The notes under the pieces are model-generated. The model saw nothing but the letters and a program-made list of their open reading frames with translations. It was not told the DNA's origin and did no database searches. This document shows positions 54,836 to 62,915 of a stretch of 64,000 nucleotides of DNA, in pieces. Numbering within the stretch: the first letter of the stretch is position 1; each line of letters begins with the position of its first letter. This stretch comes from Reclinomonas americana ATCC 50394 (Eukaryota > Jakobida > Jakobea > Jakobida): NCBI GenBank assembly GCA_048213135.1, contig PS015010.1, positions 1,364,001 to 1,428,000 of the forward strand, written 5' to 3'. Made by a program: the position numbers and the translations under genes.

Positions 54836-54867
54836 CCTGGGCCATTCCTGGTCCGGGGCTTCTTTTT
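54836..54867 (+). terminator. Probable terminator of ahcY
   Basis: CCTGGGCC at 54836-54843 pairs with GGTCCGGG at 54850-54857 through two G-U pairs, with a 6-base loop, and is followed by GCTTCTTTTT. Confidence 0.6.
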
Positions 54868-54895
54868 GATAGTCCCTTAATTGGAATATATTTCC

Positions 54896-54978
54896 CACGA
54901 AAACACAAAGAACACTAAGTATATATTCTATCTGGCAACCCTTTGCGGCCTTAGTGGCTTTGGAGGGAGAGCACATTT
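54896..54978. repeat. Inverted CACAAAG/CTTTGCGG-type intergenic sequence
   Basis: A left part with CACAAAGAACACTAAG and a right part with CTTTGCGGCCTTAGTGG are related in inverted orientation. Similar rRNA-unrelated intergenic sequences with CTTTGCG/CTTAGTGG wording occur in many bacterial genomes. Their role is not known to me. Confidence 0.45.
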
Positions 54979-55033
54979 CTTTTCAAACTGGGACACTACC
55001 TTCTTTTTAAGGTTACACCTTGTCAGCAACCAT

Positions 55034-55041
55034 TAACTTTG
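55034..55041 (+). promoter_or_regulatory. -7 element before pdxJ
   Basis: TAACTTTG matches TAnnTTTG, 18 bases before the pdxJ ATG, the same spacing as before ahcY. Confidence 0.5.
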
Positions 55042-55059
55042 CAGTAAATCTTCCGGGCA

Positions 55060-55782
55060 ATGACACGTCTTTCCGTTAACATCAACAAACTGGCCACACT
55101 CCGCAACAGCCGCGGCGGCAATAATCCTGATCTCATCAAATCCGCGCTGGACATTGAACGTTTTGGTGCCGACGGCATTACGGTACACCCCCGCCCGGAT
55201 GAACGCCATATCCGCTATGCGGATGTATACGATCTTAAACGCATTATCCGCACCGAATTCAACATCGAAGGCAATTGCACCGAACAGAGTTTCGTGGACC
55301 TGGTACTGGCCAATCAACCCGGGCAGGTAACGCTGGTACCCGACGGACATAACCAGATCACCAGCAATCATGGCTGGAATACGATCGAACACAGGAACTA
55401 CCTTACCGGAATGATCCGGATCTTTAAAGAGGCAGGAATAAGGGTATCCATATTTGTTGACCCGGTAGTGGAAATGGTGGAAGGCGCCAAAGCCACAGGC
55501 ACTGACCGTATAGAGCTGTATACCGAAGGTTATGCCCGCCAGTATGCAGCAGGAGAAAAAGAAGCCGCCATTGCCCCATACATAGCCGCAGCGCAAAAGG
55601 CCAATGAACTGGGACTGGGTATTAATGCCGGGCATGATCTCGATTTGCACAACCTTCAATACTTCGCCAGTCATGTACCCGGCCTGCAGGAAGTATCCAT
55701 CGGGCACGCCCTTATCTGCGACGCCATTTACCTGGGACTGGAGAATACCGTACAGCTATACAAAAGATGTCTCAATTCGTAA
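55060..55782 (+). CDS. pdxJ: Pyridoxine 5'-phosphate synthase
   Basis: The product has 240 residues, a normal length. It condenses 1-deoxyxylulose 5-phosphate with aminoacetone phosphate derived from PdxA to form pyridoxine 5'-phosphate. Motifs are LSVNINKLATLRNSRG at the start, ADGITVHPRPDERHI (about 37-51), EGNCTEQSF, GINAGHDLDLHN (about 187) and SIGHALICDAI near the end. The last three codons and the stop are made by the first unit of a heptad repeat. Confidence 0.96.
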   Translation: MTRLSVNINKLATLRNSRGGNNPDLIKSALDIERFGADGITVHPRPDERHIRYADVYDLKRIIRTEFNIEGNCTEQSFVDLVLANQPGQVTLVPDGHNQITSNHGWNTIEHRNYLTGMIRIFKEAGIRVSIFVDPVVEMVEGAKATGTDRIELYTEGYARQYAAGEKEAAIAPYIAAAQKANELGLGINAGHDLDLHNLQYFASHVPGLQEVSIGHALICDAIYLGLENTVQLYKRCLNS

Positions 55783-55812
55783 TTCGTAATTCGTAATTCG
55801 TAATTCGTAATT
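55774..55812 (+). repeat. Perfect heptad tandem repeat at the pdxJ stop
   Basis: Five perfect copies of AATTCGT plus AATT. The pdxJ stop TAA is formed at the junction of the first two copies. Confidence 0.95.
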
Positions 55813-56061
55813 AAAAGACGCCTTCCTTCCACTGCAGGTTGCCTTTACCCAAACGCATCCGCCACGTTTTATAACGGGTATTTTAAACGGTAGTCCTATT
55901 GAAAAACTGCGATTCTTCCCCGTAGTTTCACCCTGTCTTTACCATATTTAAATCACACCAGATTGGGTTTATTACCAGTTGCAGCCACTAACGGTTAAGC
56001 CTACTTTTATAACCGGTAATAACCATTCCATAAACCCAATTCATAACCAAAAAACTACCTT
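55813..56061. other. Leader region of PKD protein
   Basis: This gap of about 250 bases holds no gene or hairpin that I can support. Confidence 0.4.
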
Positions 56062-59000
56062 ATGAGTAACTTCAGACAGGTATGCAGGCAACTTCTGCTC
56101 GCCTTCATGCTGATCGGTTGTTGTGCCGCTGTCAGGGCACAATTCTCGCCGGTCGAATCCAAGAACGGGTTCTCTTTACAAAAGGGGACCAGTTTGTCAT
56201 CCGTAAAATCGGGTGATATTTTTACCTACACGATCAACTTTTCCATCCCCGCGGGTGCCCTGGGTGTGTACATCGTTGATAATGTACCTGCACCGCTGGT
56301 GATCGATGCCATCACAGTAGCCCCCAACTACAGTGGCTTTGTTCCCACTGTAACACAAACGACTTCAAGTGTGTCACTTTTCTTTAACTCTGTGACCACA
56401 AGCATCAGCGGCTCCTTCCAAGTGCATGTTCACTTTCCGGTGGACTCTGCGTGTAATGGCCGCCGCGTGACCAACGTTGCCGAGCTGAGGGCCGAACGTC
56501 CGCAGACCTACCTGGTTACAAAAGGTATCGATGTTACATCAATCGTCGACAACCCATGGCGTATCCAGAAATATCCGAACTCGCCCAATATTGTATATAT
56601 GGGTAACAACTGTTACGGAACGACTTCCGATACAGTGGATTTCACCATCCGTGTTGTAAAACAATGGTGGACGCTTTCCGGATCTGCCTCCTGGTACAAC
56701 GTGAGCCTGCAGGATATACTCCCGCCGGGCGCATTCGTAATTCCTTCTACTTATGTACCAAACGCCAATCTAACGGGAAGTTCCATCAGTACGACAGGCG
56801 TTATATCGTTACCGCCAGGGTTCAAACTCGACGCCAATGCGAATAATGTATACCTGGCTACATTTAAGATAAGGCACACCCCTATCCTGGATACCCTCAA
56901 CTGCGTAATCAATACAGCCGTACTGAAAGCTACAGACGCATGTAATGTGTCGCATGGCGATACGTCACGTGTAGGTGTAAGAAAAATACCACCTGCGCCG
57001 ATCGGCAGGCTGAGTAAATCGGTTAGTGTATCCGGTAATCTTCCGGGATGTACAGGAAGGTACACGATCAGGGTATGCAATACAGGATCCGCTGCACTTC
57101 CGGCCTATACATTAAATGATCCGTTCCCATCCTGTCTTACAGGCGTTACTTTATTCAGCGCCACACCCGGATGTACGGTAACACCGCTGGGTTCTAATAA
57201 TTTTGACTTTGCCGGTCCATCACTGCCGCCGGGTCAATGCCATACTTATGTATTTGACTTTGTTATTGGTACGGGTTGCACAGGTACGGTTACCAACACG
57301 GTAACTGCCACTTCCGGCTTCACAGGTTCGGCCAGCGCCAACATCTGGATGCTGCCGCTTGCAGCCACACCATGTCTCACCAAATCCATTTGCAGCCCCC
57401 TGCCTACCATTTACACGCCGGGCACGACTGTACGTTTCAGGCTGAGGGTACAAAACATCGGCGGTACGCCTATAACCGGCGGCACCATCACCGATCAGCT
57501 GGACAACAGCAACCTTGAATATGTAGGTAACGAAACGTATTACGGTTATATTAACCCGTTTGCACCATGTGGCGTTAATCCTTCCAACCCGAACTATGTT
57601 CCATTTACGGCAACTCCCGGACACAATCCCAGCACAGGACTTTTGAAATGGAGTCTGCCCAATATCGGTACAGATTGTGGCAATGTGCCTTATCCTGCCT
57701 GCGGATTCGCATACGGACTGAAAGCATACTACATCGAGTTCGACGTTAAGATCAAAGACACAGCAGGTTTGGGTAACCTCCTCAACTGTGCTACCATTAC
57801 CGGTACTAACGTTAGTCCGTCTGTTACCGCATGCGTAACCTTCGTTACCAAAGGCAACCTGAACTATAATATCACCAAACAGGTAAGCGGTGACAATGGT
57901 GCTACTTTCGGCGCTTCAACCACGGCCGGCGCGGGTGGTACTGTACAGTTCAAACTGGGATCGGTAAACAGCGGTATCGCTCTTATCAATCCTGTACTCG
58001 TTGACCTGCTGCCAAGAGATAACGGCACCAGTGATTACATGATCATGAGCTGTGCCAACAGGGGAAGTGCGTATGACATCCGCTACAATTCATTTGTCAG
58101 CAGTTCTCATACCTTCTCTTCACAACTCTTCAGTGGTGTTGCAGCTGCCAATACCAACCCTGAGCTGAGCGTAACCTGTGGTTCCACTGCCCCAGCCTGG
58201 GCGGTAGCTCCGTCAGTTGGCGCGGCCAACCTGAGGGTACAGCTGAACCAGGCCATTACTGCATCACCAGCACTGGGTTATATTTTCAGCGCCACTACCG
58301 ATCCTTCCGCAAAAGAAAACGATGTGGCCTGTAATAACTGGGCAATGAGGGGTGCGGCCAAATACGTTATCAATTACGTGACCTCCTACCCGCTCCAGGT
58401 TCCGTCAGAATCAGGCACCGCCTGCGTAACGATCAAGAAAGATTGTTGCAAACCGCTGGGCTTCGACATCCCGACTGAACTCTGCATCAACGCCAGTACC
58501 AAATTCTGTGTAAAAGACACCTGTCATCCGCAGAATATTTACTACTGGGATTTCGGTGACGGAACACCACAACAAACCGGTGTTTGCGTGAACCACACCT
58601 ACACCTCAACAGGCACTTTCGTGATCACCGTGAAATGGAAAGACGATTGCGGTGAGTATGTGAAAGAGTTCCAGGTTAAAGTGGATAAATGCTGCTGCAA
58701 ACCTATCGGCTTCGACATACCGAAAGAACTTTGCTACAAATACTTCTACAAATTCTGCGTGAAAGACACCTGCAACCCGCAGAATACGTACTACTGGGAT
58801 TTCGGTGACGGTACTCCTGTACAAACAGGTGTATGCGTAAGCCATGCGTACGGTTCTCCTGGCGCTTATACCATCGTGGTAAAATGGAAAGACGACTGCG
58901 GTGAATACTATGAGAAATTTGACGTAAAAGTGGAAGAATGTCATTGCGACGTGAAAACCAAATTTACCGTTCAAACCTCCGGTCATGATATCATTGCCGA

Positions 59001-59529
59001 CGGCTCTGCCACTACCAGCTCCTACCCGATCGCCATCTATGTATGGGACTTCGGTGATGGCGCTTACGGTACAGGTACTATCGTTAACCATACCTATGCC
59101 AACGATGGCTGGTATGTGATCAAACTGACCGTATACGTATTGGATGCCAATGGCAATATCTGCGAATGTAAAGACGAATGCAGGGTTGAAGTATATGTTG
59201 ACAAGGACAAGGAAAGCATCTTCTATTGCAATCTTGATCCTCAAAAACAAGTGAAAGCAGTTCAGAATGTAATTCTGAAAGCTTCGCCCAATCCGTTCCG
59301 CGACAACATTGTTGTAAGTTTCGACTTCGTGAACAAAGCCAAGGTTGACCAATCCGGCTACCAGCTGGACCTGGTGAGTGCACAAGGCATTGTTCTGCAA
59401 ACCAGAAAACTGAAAAACCTGGAACGTAATGTTTCACTCGATTCGAAGCTGTATGCTTCAGGTATCTATTTTATCGTTCTGAAAAACCTGAAAGGTGAAG
59501 TCCAGAACATGAGGGTGGTTAAGTTGTAA
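56062..59529 (+). CDS. Large secreted PKD protein with type IX sorting domain
   Basis: The product has 1155 residues. A signal peptide (1-29, ending VRAQ) is followed by several DUF11-like beta-sandwich repeats (about 30-790; for example FTYTINFSIPAGALGVYIVDN split: TYTINFSIPAG, RLRVQNIGGTPI). Then come three PKD domains with DFGDG cores. The first two are an 83-residue tandem duplication (58444-58692 and 58693-58941), each with conserved Cys at matching places; the third is diverged. The tail (about 1070-1155, ASPNPFRDNIVVSFDF, ASGIYFIVLK) is a type A sorting domain. It is probably a surface adhesin. Confidence 0.92.
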   Translation: MSNFRQVCRQLLLAFMLIGCCAAVRAQFSPVESKNGFSLQKGTSLSSVKSGDIFTYTINFSIPAGALGVYIVDNVPAPLVIDAITVAPNYSGFVPTVTQTTSSVSLFFNSVTTSISGSFQVHVHFPVDSACNGRRVTNVAELRAERPQTYLVTKGIDVTSIVDNPWRIQKYPNSPNIVYMGNNCYGTTSDTVDFTIRVVKQWWTLSGSASWYNVSLQDILPPGAFVIPSTYVPNANLTGSSISTTGVISLPPGFKLDANANNVYLATFKIRHTPILDTLNCVINTAVLKATDACNVSHGDTSRVGVRKIPPAPIGRLSKSVSVSGNLPGCTGRYTIRVCNTGSAALPAYTLNDPFPSCLTGVTLFSATPGCTVTPLGSNNFDFAGPSLPPGQCHTYVFDFVIGTGCTGTVTNTVTATSGFTGSASANIWMLPLAATPCLTKSICSPLPTIYTPGTTVRFRLRVQNIGGTPITGGTITDQLDNSNLEYVGNETYYGYINPFAPCGVNPSNPNYVPFTATPGHNPSTGLLKWSLPNIGTDCGNVPYPACGFAYGLKAYYIEFDVKIKDTAGLGNLLNCATITGTNVSPSVTACVTFVTKGNLNYNITKQVSGDNGATFGASTTAGAGGTVQFKLGSVNSGIALINPVLVDLLPRDNGTSDYMIMSCANRGSAYDIRYNSFVSSSHTFSSQLFSGVAAANTNPELSVTCGSTAPAWAVAPSVGAANLRVQLNQAITASPALGYIFSATTDPSAKENDVACNNWAMRGAAKYVINYVTSYPLQVPSESGTACVTIKKDCCKPLGFDIPTELCINASTKFCVKDTCHPQNIYYWDFGDGTPQQTGVCVNHTYTSTGTFVITVKWKDDCGEYVKEFQVKVDKCCCKPIGFDIPKELCYKYFYKFCVKDTCNPQNTYYWDFGDGTPVQTGVCVSHAYGSPGAYTIVVKWKDDCGEYYEKFDVKVEECHCDVKTKFTVQTSGHDIIADGSATTSSYPIAIYVWDFGDGAYGTGTIVNHTYANDGWYVIKLTVYVLDANGNICECKDECRVEVYVDKDKESIFYCNLDPQKQVKAVQNVILKASPNPFRDNIVVSFDFVNKAKVDQSGYQLDLVSAQGIVLQTRKLKNLERNVSLDSKLYASGIYFIVLKNLKGEVQNMRVVKL
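58444..58941 (+). repeat. Tandem duplication of a Cys-rich PKD unit
   Basis: Two 249-base units encode near-identical 83-residue PKD domains (shared FCVKDTC, YYWDFGDGTP, VKWKDDCGEY). The units remain in frame and are diverged mainly in linker positions. Confidence 0.9.
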
Positions 59530-59558
59530 CCCCCTGATCCGTACCCCCAGAAACAAAA

Positions 59559-59589
59559 GGTTGTCACTTAATTGTGACAACCTTTTTTT
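59559..59589 (+). terminator. Intrinsic terminator
   Basis: A 9-bp perfect stem (GGTTGTCAC at 59559-59567 and GTGACAACC at 59574-59582) with a 6-base loop is followed by seven T, 30 bases after the PKD gene. Confidence 0.93.
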
Positions 59590-59647
59590 CTCATTACATA
59601 TTTTGAACACACGCCCCGCTGCCGGCAGACATTCTGCCGGGAAGCTG

Positions 59648-60499
59648 TTACGGAGAAGCCAGCTTTTTCAGTTGCTGGCGGCTGCCGTTGAAAATATTTT
59701 TATCAATATTGCCCGCGATGCCCTCTACCTGCCCTTTTTCAGTATACTGCCACAATTGATAGGCCGTCCAGTTACCGGGCATGGTAGGCTTGTCGGTACG
59801 GTAAGATGCCACCCATAAAGGATACTGTTCAAAACCGGTGGGATTGCCCAGTATATCATTCCAGAAACCTTTGGCGGTATAAATAATGGGTTTGCGTTTG
59901 GTGGCTTTCTCTACCTGGTCGAGCCAGTCCTGTATCTTCTGGGCACAGACTTTCCTGTTCTGGATAATATAGTTATTGATGGCCTGCGTTGCCTGCCACT
60001 CCACATCAATCACCGGCGGCAATACGCCTTTTACTTTGAAGTCGATATTACAGGAAAGGAAATTGTCGGCCTGCTCCTTCGCCGTTACGCCCATAAAACT
60101 GAAGAAATGGTAAGCGCCCCGGGTAAAATCAAGACGGGCGAGCTCCGACATATTCGTTTGCAATAGCTCATCTTTGTAAGCCTTACCCTGCGTGGCTTTG
60201 CAGAATACAAATTCCACCTGCCGCTTATTCACCAGGTTCCAGTTGATGGTACCATTGTGGTGTGAAATATCGATGCCCGTTACCGGGTCGGTGGCGGATA
60301 AATAATCGATCACCGCCCGGGTATTGACACCCACGGCGCCATCGGGGCTCAGGTTATTGTCTTTTTGAAAACGGATGACGGCGGATTGGGTATCAGTACC
60401 AAAGATCCCGTCAACAGTAATGGAGTAGCCCAGTTTAAGCAGGGCGGATTGCATTTTTTTTACATCATCGCCCTTAGAGCCTTTTTTCAGAGTAACCAT
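59648..60499 (-). CDS. GH25 lysozyme with peptidoglycan-binding domain
   Basis: The product has 283 residues. Residues 1-70 are a PG_binding_1 domain (KKGSKGDDVKKMQSALLKLGY, DGIFGTDTQSAV). Residues about 75-280 are a glycoside hydrolase family 25 muramidase with GIDISHHNG (about 75) and the DVEW catalytic pair (about 166). No signal peptide or membrane helix is seen at the ATG at 60499, and no upstream in-frame start supplies one. It must therefore leave the cell another way, act in lysis, or have a different function. Confidence 0.92.
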   Translation of the reverse strand: MVTLKKGSKGDDVKKMQSALLKLGYSITVDGIFGTDTQSAVIRFQKDNNLSPDGAVGVNTRAVIDYLSATDPVTGIDISHHNGTINWNLVNKRQVEFVFCKATQGKAYKDELLQTNMSELARLDFTRGAYHFFSFMGVTAKEQADNFLSCNIDFKVKGVLPPVIDVEWQATQAINNYIIQNRKVCAQKIQDWLDQVEKATKRKPIIYTAKGFWNDILGNPTGFEQYPLWVASYRTDKPTMPGNWTAYQLWQYTEKGQVEGIAGNIDKNIFNGSRQQLKKLASP

Positions 60500-60606
60500 A
60501 GATACAGTACGCGGTTAGGTGGGTAAATGGACCGGTTGGGTACGATCGTACTGTAAACTTATAAAAGCCTTTCGATTTATTATAATTTATTTTTATGTAA
60601 GACAGA

Positions 60607-61704
60607 TCAGCGTAATGTCCTGGCGAGCTTTCTTTCAAGTGCGGCGCCGCGGAGATTTTTACCAATGATCTTTCCTTCGGGGTCAAGAAGGAAGTTCTGT
60701 GGTATGCTTTGTATACCAAACTGTATGGCCACCGCATTGGCCCAGCCCTGCAGGTCACTTACATGCGTCCAGCCGAGGTTATCCATTTTAATGGCGTCGA
60801 TCCAGGCCGGGCGGGTTTTATCAAGCGAAACACCCAGGACGGTGAAGTTTTTGGATTTGTATTTGTTGTAAGCCGCTACCAGGTTGGGATTTTCCTGGCG
60901 GCAGGGACCACACCAGCTGGCCCAGAAATCTACCAGTACATAATGCCCGCGGAGCGAGGACAAGGCCACCATAGTGCCGGAAGTATCCGCCTGTGAAAAA
61001 TCCGCCAGCAGCGTACCTGTTGCGTTCTTACGGTTCTCTGCCGCCAGTTGGGTAATATAGGTGCCCATGGGCGATGCTTTTACTTCGGGCGACAGGGTAT
61101 TGAACATATTTTCCAACTGGTCCACATCATCGGCCAGCTGGTTATACCGGATGATGGCCAGTGGTGTTATATAGGAATTGTTATGTGTTTTGACAAAATC
61201 GCTGAGTATGCCCATGGCTTTGGCAGAAGCCGCAGAATCGTACTCGCCTCCTTCCGTGAATAATTGTTTATACGGCTCCAGCGAATTGTTGAAGCTTTCG
61301 AAATCGGTATGTGATTTAGAACCGGTGATCACCGCCTTATCTATCGCTGCCTTATCAGCCTTCACCTTAATCTTACTGTTGTCGATAAAGAGTGTGGCAA
61401 AAGGAGGCTGGTTGTTGAAGAGGAGTATTTTAAAATCGGGGCGTTCCACTTTTCCTTTCATCTGGAATTTGCCTGCAGCCAGCGTGGCTGAAGCTTCAGG
61501 AGCACCTGTCTGTCCGTTGAGCAGGGAAACCGCTGTACCGTCGGGGAAACCTGTTATTTCACCGTTGATGATGAATCCGTCAAAAGCCGGAGTCACCGTG
61601 GCCGACTTTACACTCTTGGTTTTGGTACGGGTTGTCTTTGATTTAACCTGGGCTGTTGCCAGCAGTGGCAGTAAACAGATGCCAATGATAACCTGTTTCA
61701 TCAT
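60607..61704 (-). CDS. TlpA-like thioredoxin with N-terminal DUF4369
   Basis: The product has 365 residues. A signal peptide (1-18) is followed by a DUF4369-like domain (about 45-225; FIINGEITGFPDGTAVSL split: FIINGEITGFPDG) and an AhpC/TSA-type thioredoxin domain with CGPC at 265-268 (FWASWCGPCRQE). This layout is common in Bacteroidota periplasmic thiol-disulfide oxidoreductases. It is 37 bases after trpA on the same strand. Confidence 0.92.
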   Translation of the reverse strand: MMKQVIIGICLLPLLATAQVKSKTTRTKTKSVKSATVTPAFDGFIINGEITGFPDGTAVSLLNGQTGAPEASATLAAGKFQMKGKVERPDFKILLFNNQPPFATLFIDNSKIKVKADKAAIDKAVITGSKSHTDFESFNNSLEPYKQLFTEGGEYDSAASAKAMGILSDFVKTHNNSYITPLAIIRYNQLADDVDQLENMFNTLSPEVKASPMGTYITQLAAENRKNATGTLLADFSQADTSGTMVALSSLRGHYVLVDFWASWCGPCRQENPNLVAAYNKYKSKNFTVLGVSLDKTRPAWIDAIKMDNLGWTHVSDLQGWANAVAIQFGIQSIPQNFLLDPEGKIIGKNLRGAALERKLARTLR

Positions 61705-61741
61705 CTTGATTTAAACTGCAATTTAACGGCTTTTCGCCACA

Positions 61742-62521
61742 TTAGCCGTGCTGCAGGATGCTATTTAAGAATTCTTTAGTCCTTAGGCGGATGTCGCTTT
61801 TACCGTCCAGGGCCTGTATATAAGCGCTGCCAATGATGGCCCCCTGTGTATGCCGGGCGGCGGCTGTAAAGCTTTGCCTGTCGCGGATACCAAATCCTAC
61901 CAGTACGGGATTTTTCAACCGGAGGTCTTTCAGCTTTGCGAAATAACCCTCCTGCTCTTCTATGGCTTTACTGTTACCCGTGGTGGAAGAAGAAGAAACC
62001 GCATAAATGAAACCGCCGCCCAGTTCATCAATAACACGGATGCGCTCTTCACCGGTCTCCGGTGTTACCAGGAAAATAAAATGCAGGTTATACTTTTTAA
62101 AAAGTTCCCGGTACTGCGTGCTGAATTCATACATCGGCAGATCCGGGAGGATAATACCATCAATACCCAGGGAAGCCGCTTTTTCGCAGAACCGCTCCAT
62201 GCCATATTGCAATACGGGATTCAGGTATCCCATAAGAACTACCGGAACAGTAACAGAAGACCGCATGGCAGCCAGTTGTTCAAACAGCACAGGTATGGAC
62301 ATGCCATTAGCCAGTGCCACAGCGCTGCTTTGCTGTATCACGGGGCCGTCGGCCAGCGGATCGCTGTAAGGCATGCCAATCTCAATCATATCAGCCCCGC
62401 CTTCCTGCAGGGCCTGCAGTACTTCCAGGGTAGCATTCAAATGGGGATATCCTGCCGTGCAGTACACGTTCAGCACATCCTTCTTTTTTTGTTCGAATAA
62501 TATATCCAGCCTGTTGGTCAT
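61742..62521 (-). CDS. trpA: Tryptophan synthase alpha subunit
   Basis: The product has 259 residues. It splits indole-3-glycerol phosphate to indole, which passes to TrpB. Catalytic Glu47 is in EIGMPYSDPLADGP, with the second acid in DPLADG. The middle has VVLMGYLNPVLQYG and the late phosphate loop is GFGIRD (about 216). It follows the small lipoprotein gene by three bases. Confidence 0.96.
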   Translation of the reverse strand: MTNRLDILFEQKKKDVLNVYCTAGYPHLNATLEVLQALQEGGADMIEIGMPYSDPLADGPVIQQSSAVALANGMSIPVLFEQLAAMRSSVTVPVVLMGYLNPVLQYGMERFCEKAASLGIDGIILPDLPMYEFSTQYRELFKKYNLHFIFLVTPETGEERIRVIDELGGGFIYAVSSSSTTGNSKAIEEQEGYFAKLKDLRLKNPVLVGFGIRDRQSFTAAARHTQGAIIGSAYIQALDGKSDIRLRTKEFLNSILQHG

Positions 62522-62524
62522 CGG

Positions 62525-62884
62525 TCAGAATTTTGTTGCCGGCACCACTTTGATCTCCCTGCCATCGAGAAAGATATGGTGATAGGCGGGTTTCGCATCT
62601 ATATCAAGCGTAACACGGAAAAGGGATTGACTGGCACCGTCTTTGGGAAAATTGACCTTAATACTATCGCCATCCCTTGTTATCGTGTATGCCTTACCGT
62701 TAAAGTCACTGTTCATGCACTGCTGAAACTCGTAACGTTCCCCATTGATGTTGGAGATCATCCGTATGGGTACATTCTCCTTCCCGCACTCGCCGATTTT
62801 TTCAAACTTAAGCTCGTGATTGATGAAGGAGGAACTGCAGGAGTTGAAGAAAATGATGATGCCGGCCAGTAAAGTGTATTTCAT
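62525..62884 (-). CDS. Small lipoprotein gene between trpB and trpA
   Basis: The product has 119 residues with a lipobox (FFNSC, about residue 16). The mature part is a small beta domain ending KVVPATKF. No family is recognised. It lies 31 bases after trpB and three bases before trpA on the same strand, so it is part of the same transcript. Confidence 0.8.
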   Translation of the reverse strand: MKYTLLAGIIIFFNSCSSSFINHELKFEKIGECGKENVPIRMISNINGERYEFQQCMNSDFNGKAYTITRDGDSIKVNFPKDGASQSLFRVTLDIDAKPAYHHIFLDGREIKVVPATKF

Positions 62885-62915
62885 AAAAGTTAAAAATTAA
62901 AAAATCAAGAAACTG

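Noticed and set aside
53853-54908. A 351-codon minus-strand frame opposite ahcY
   Set aside because: Shadow of a highly biased housekeeping gene.
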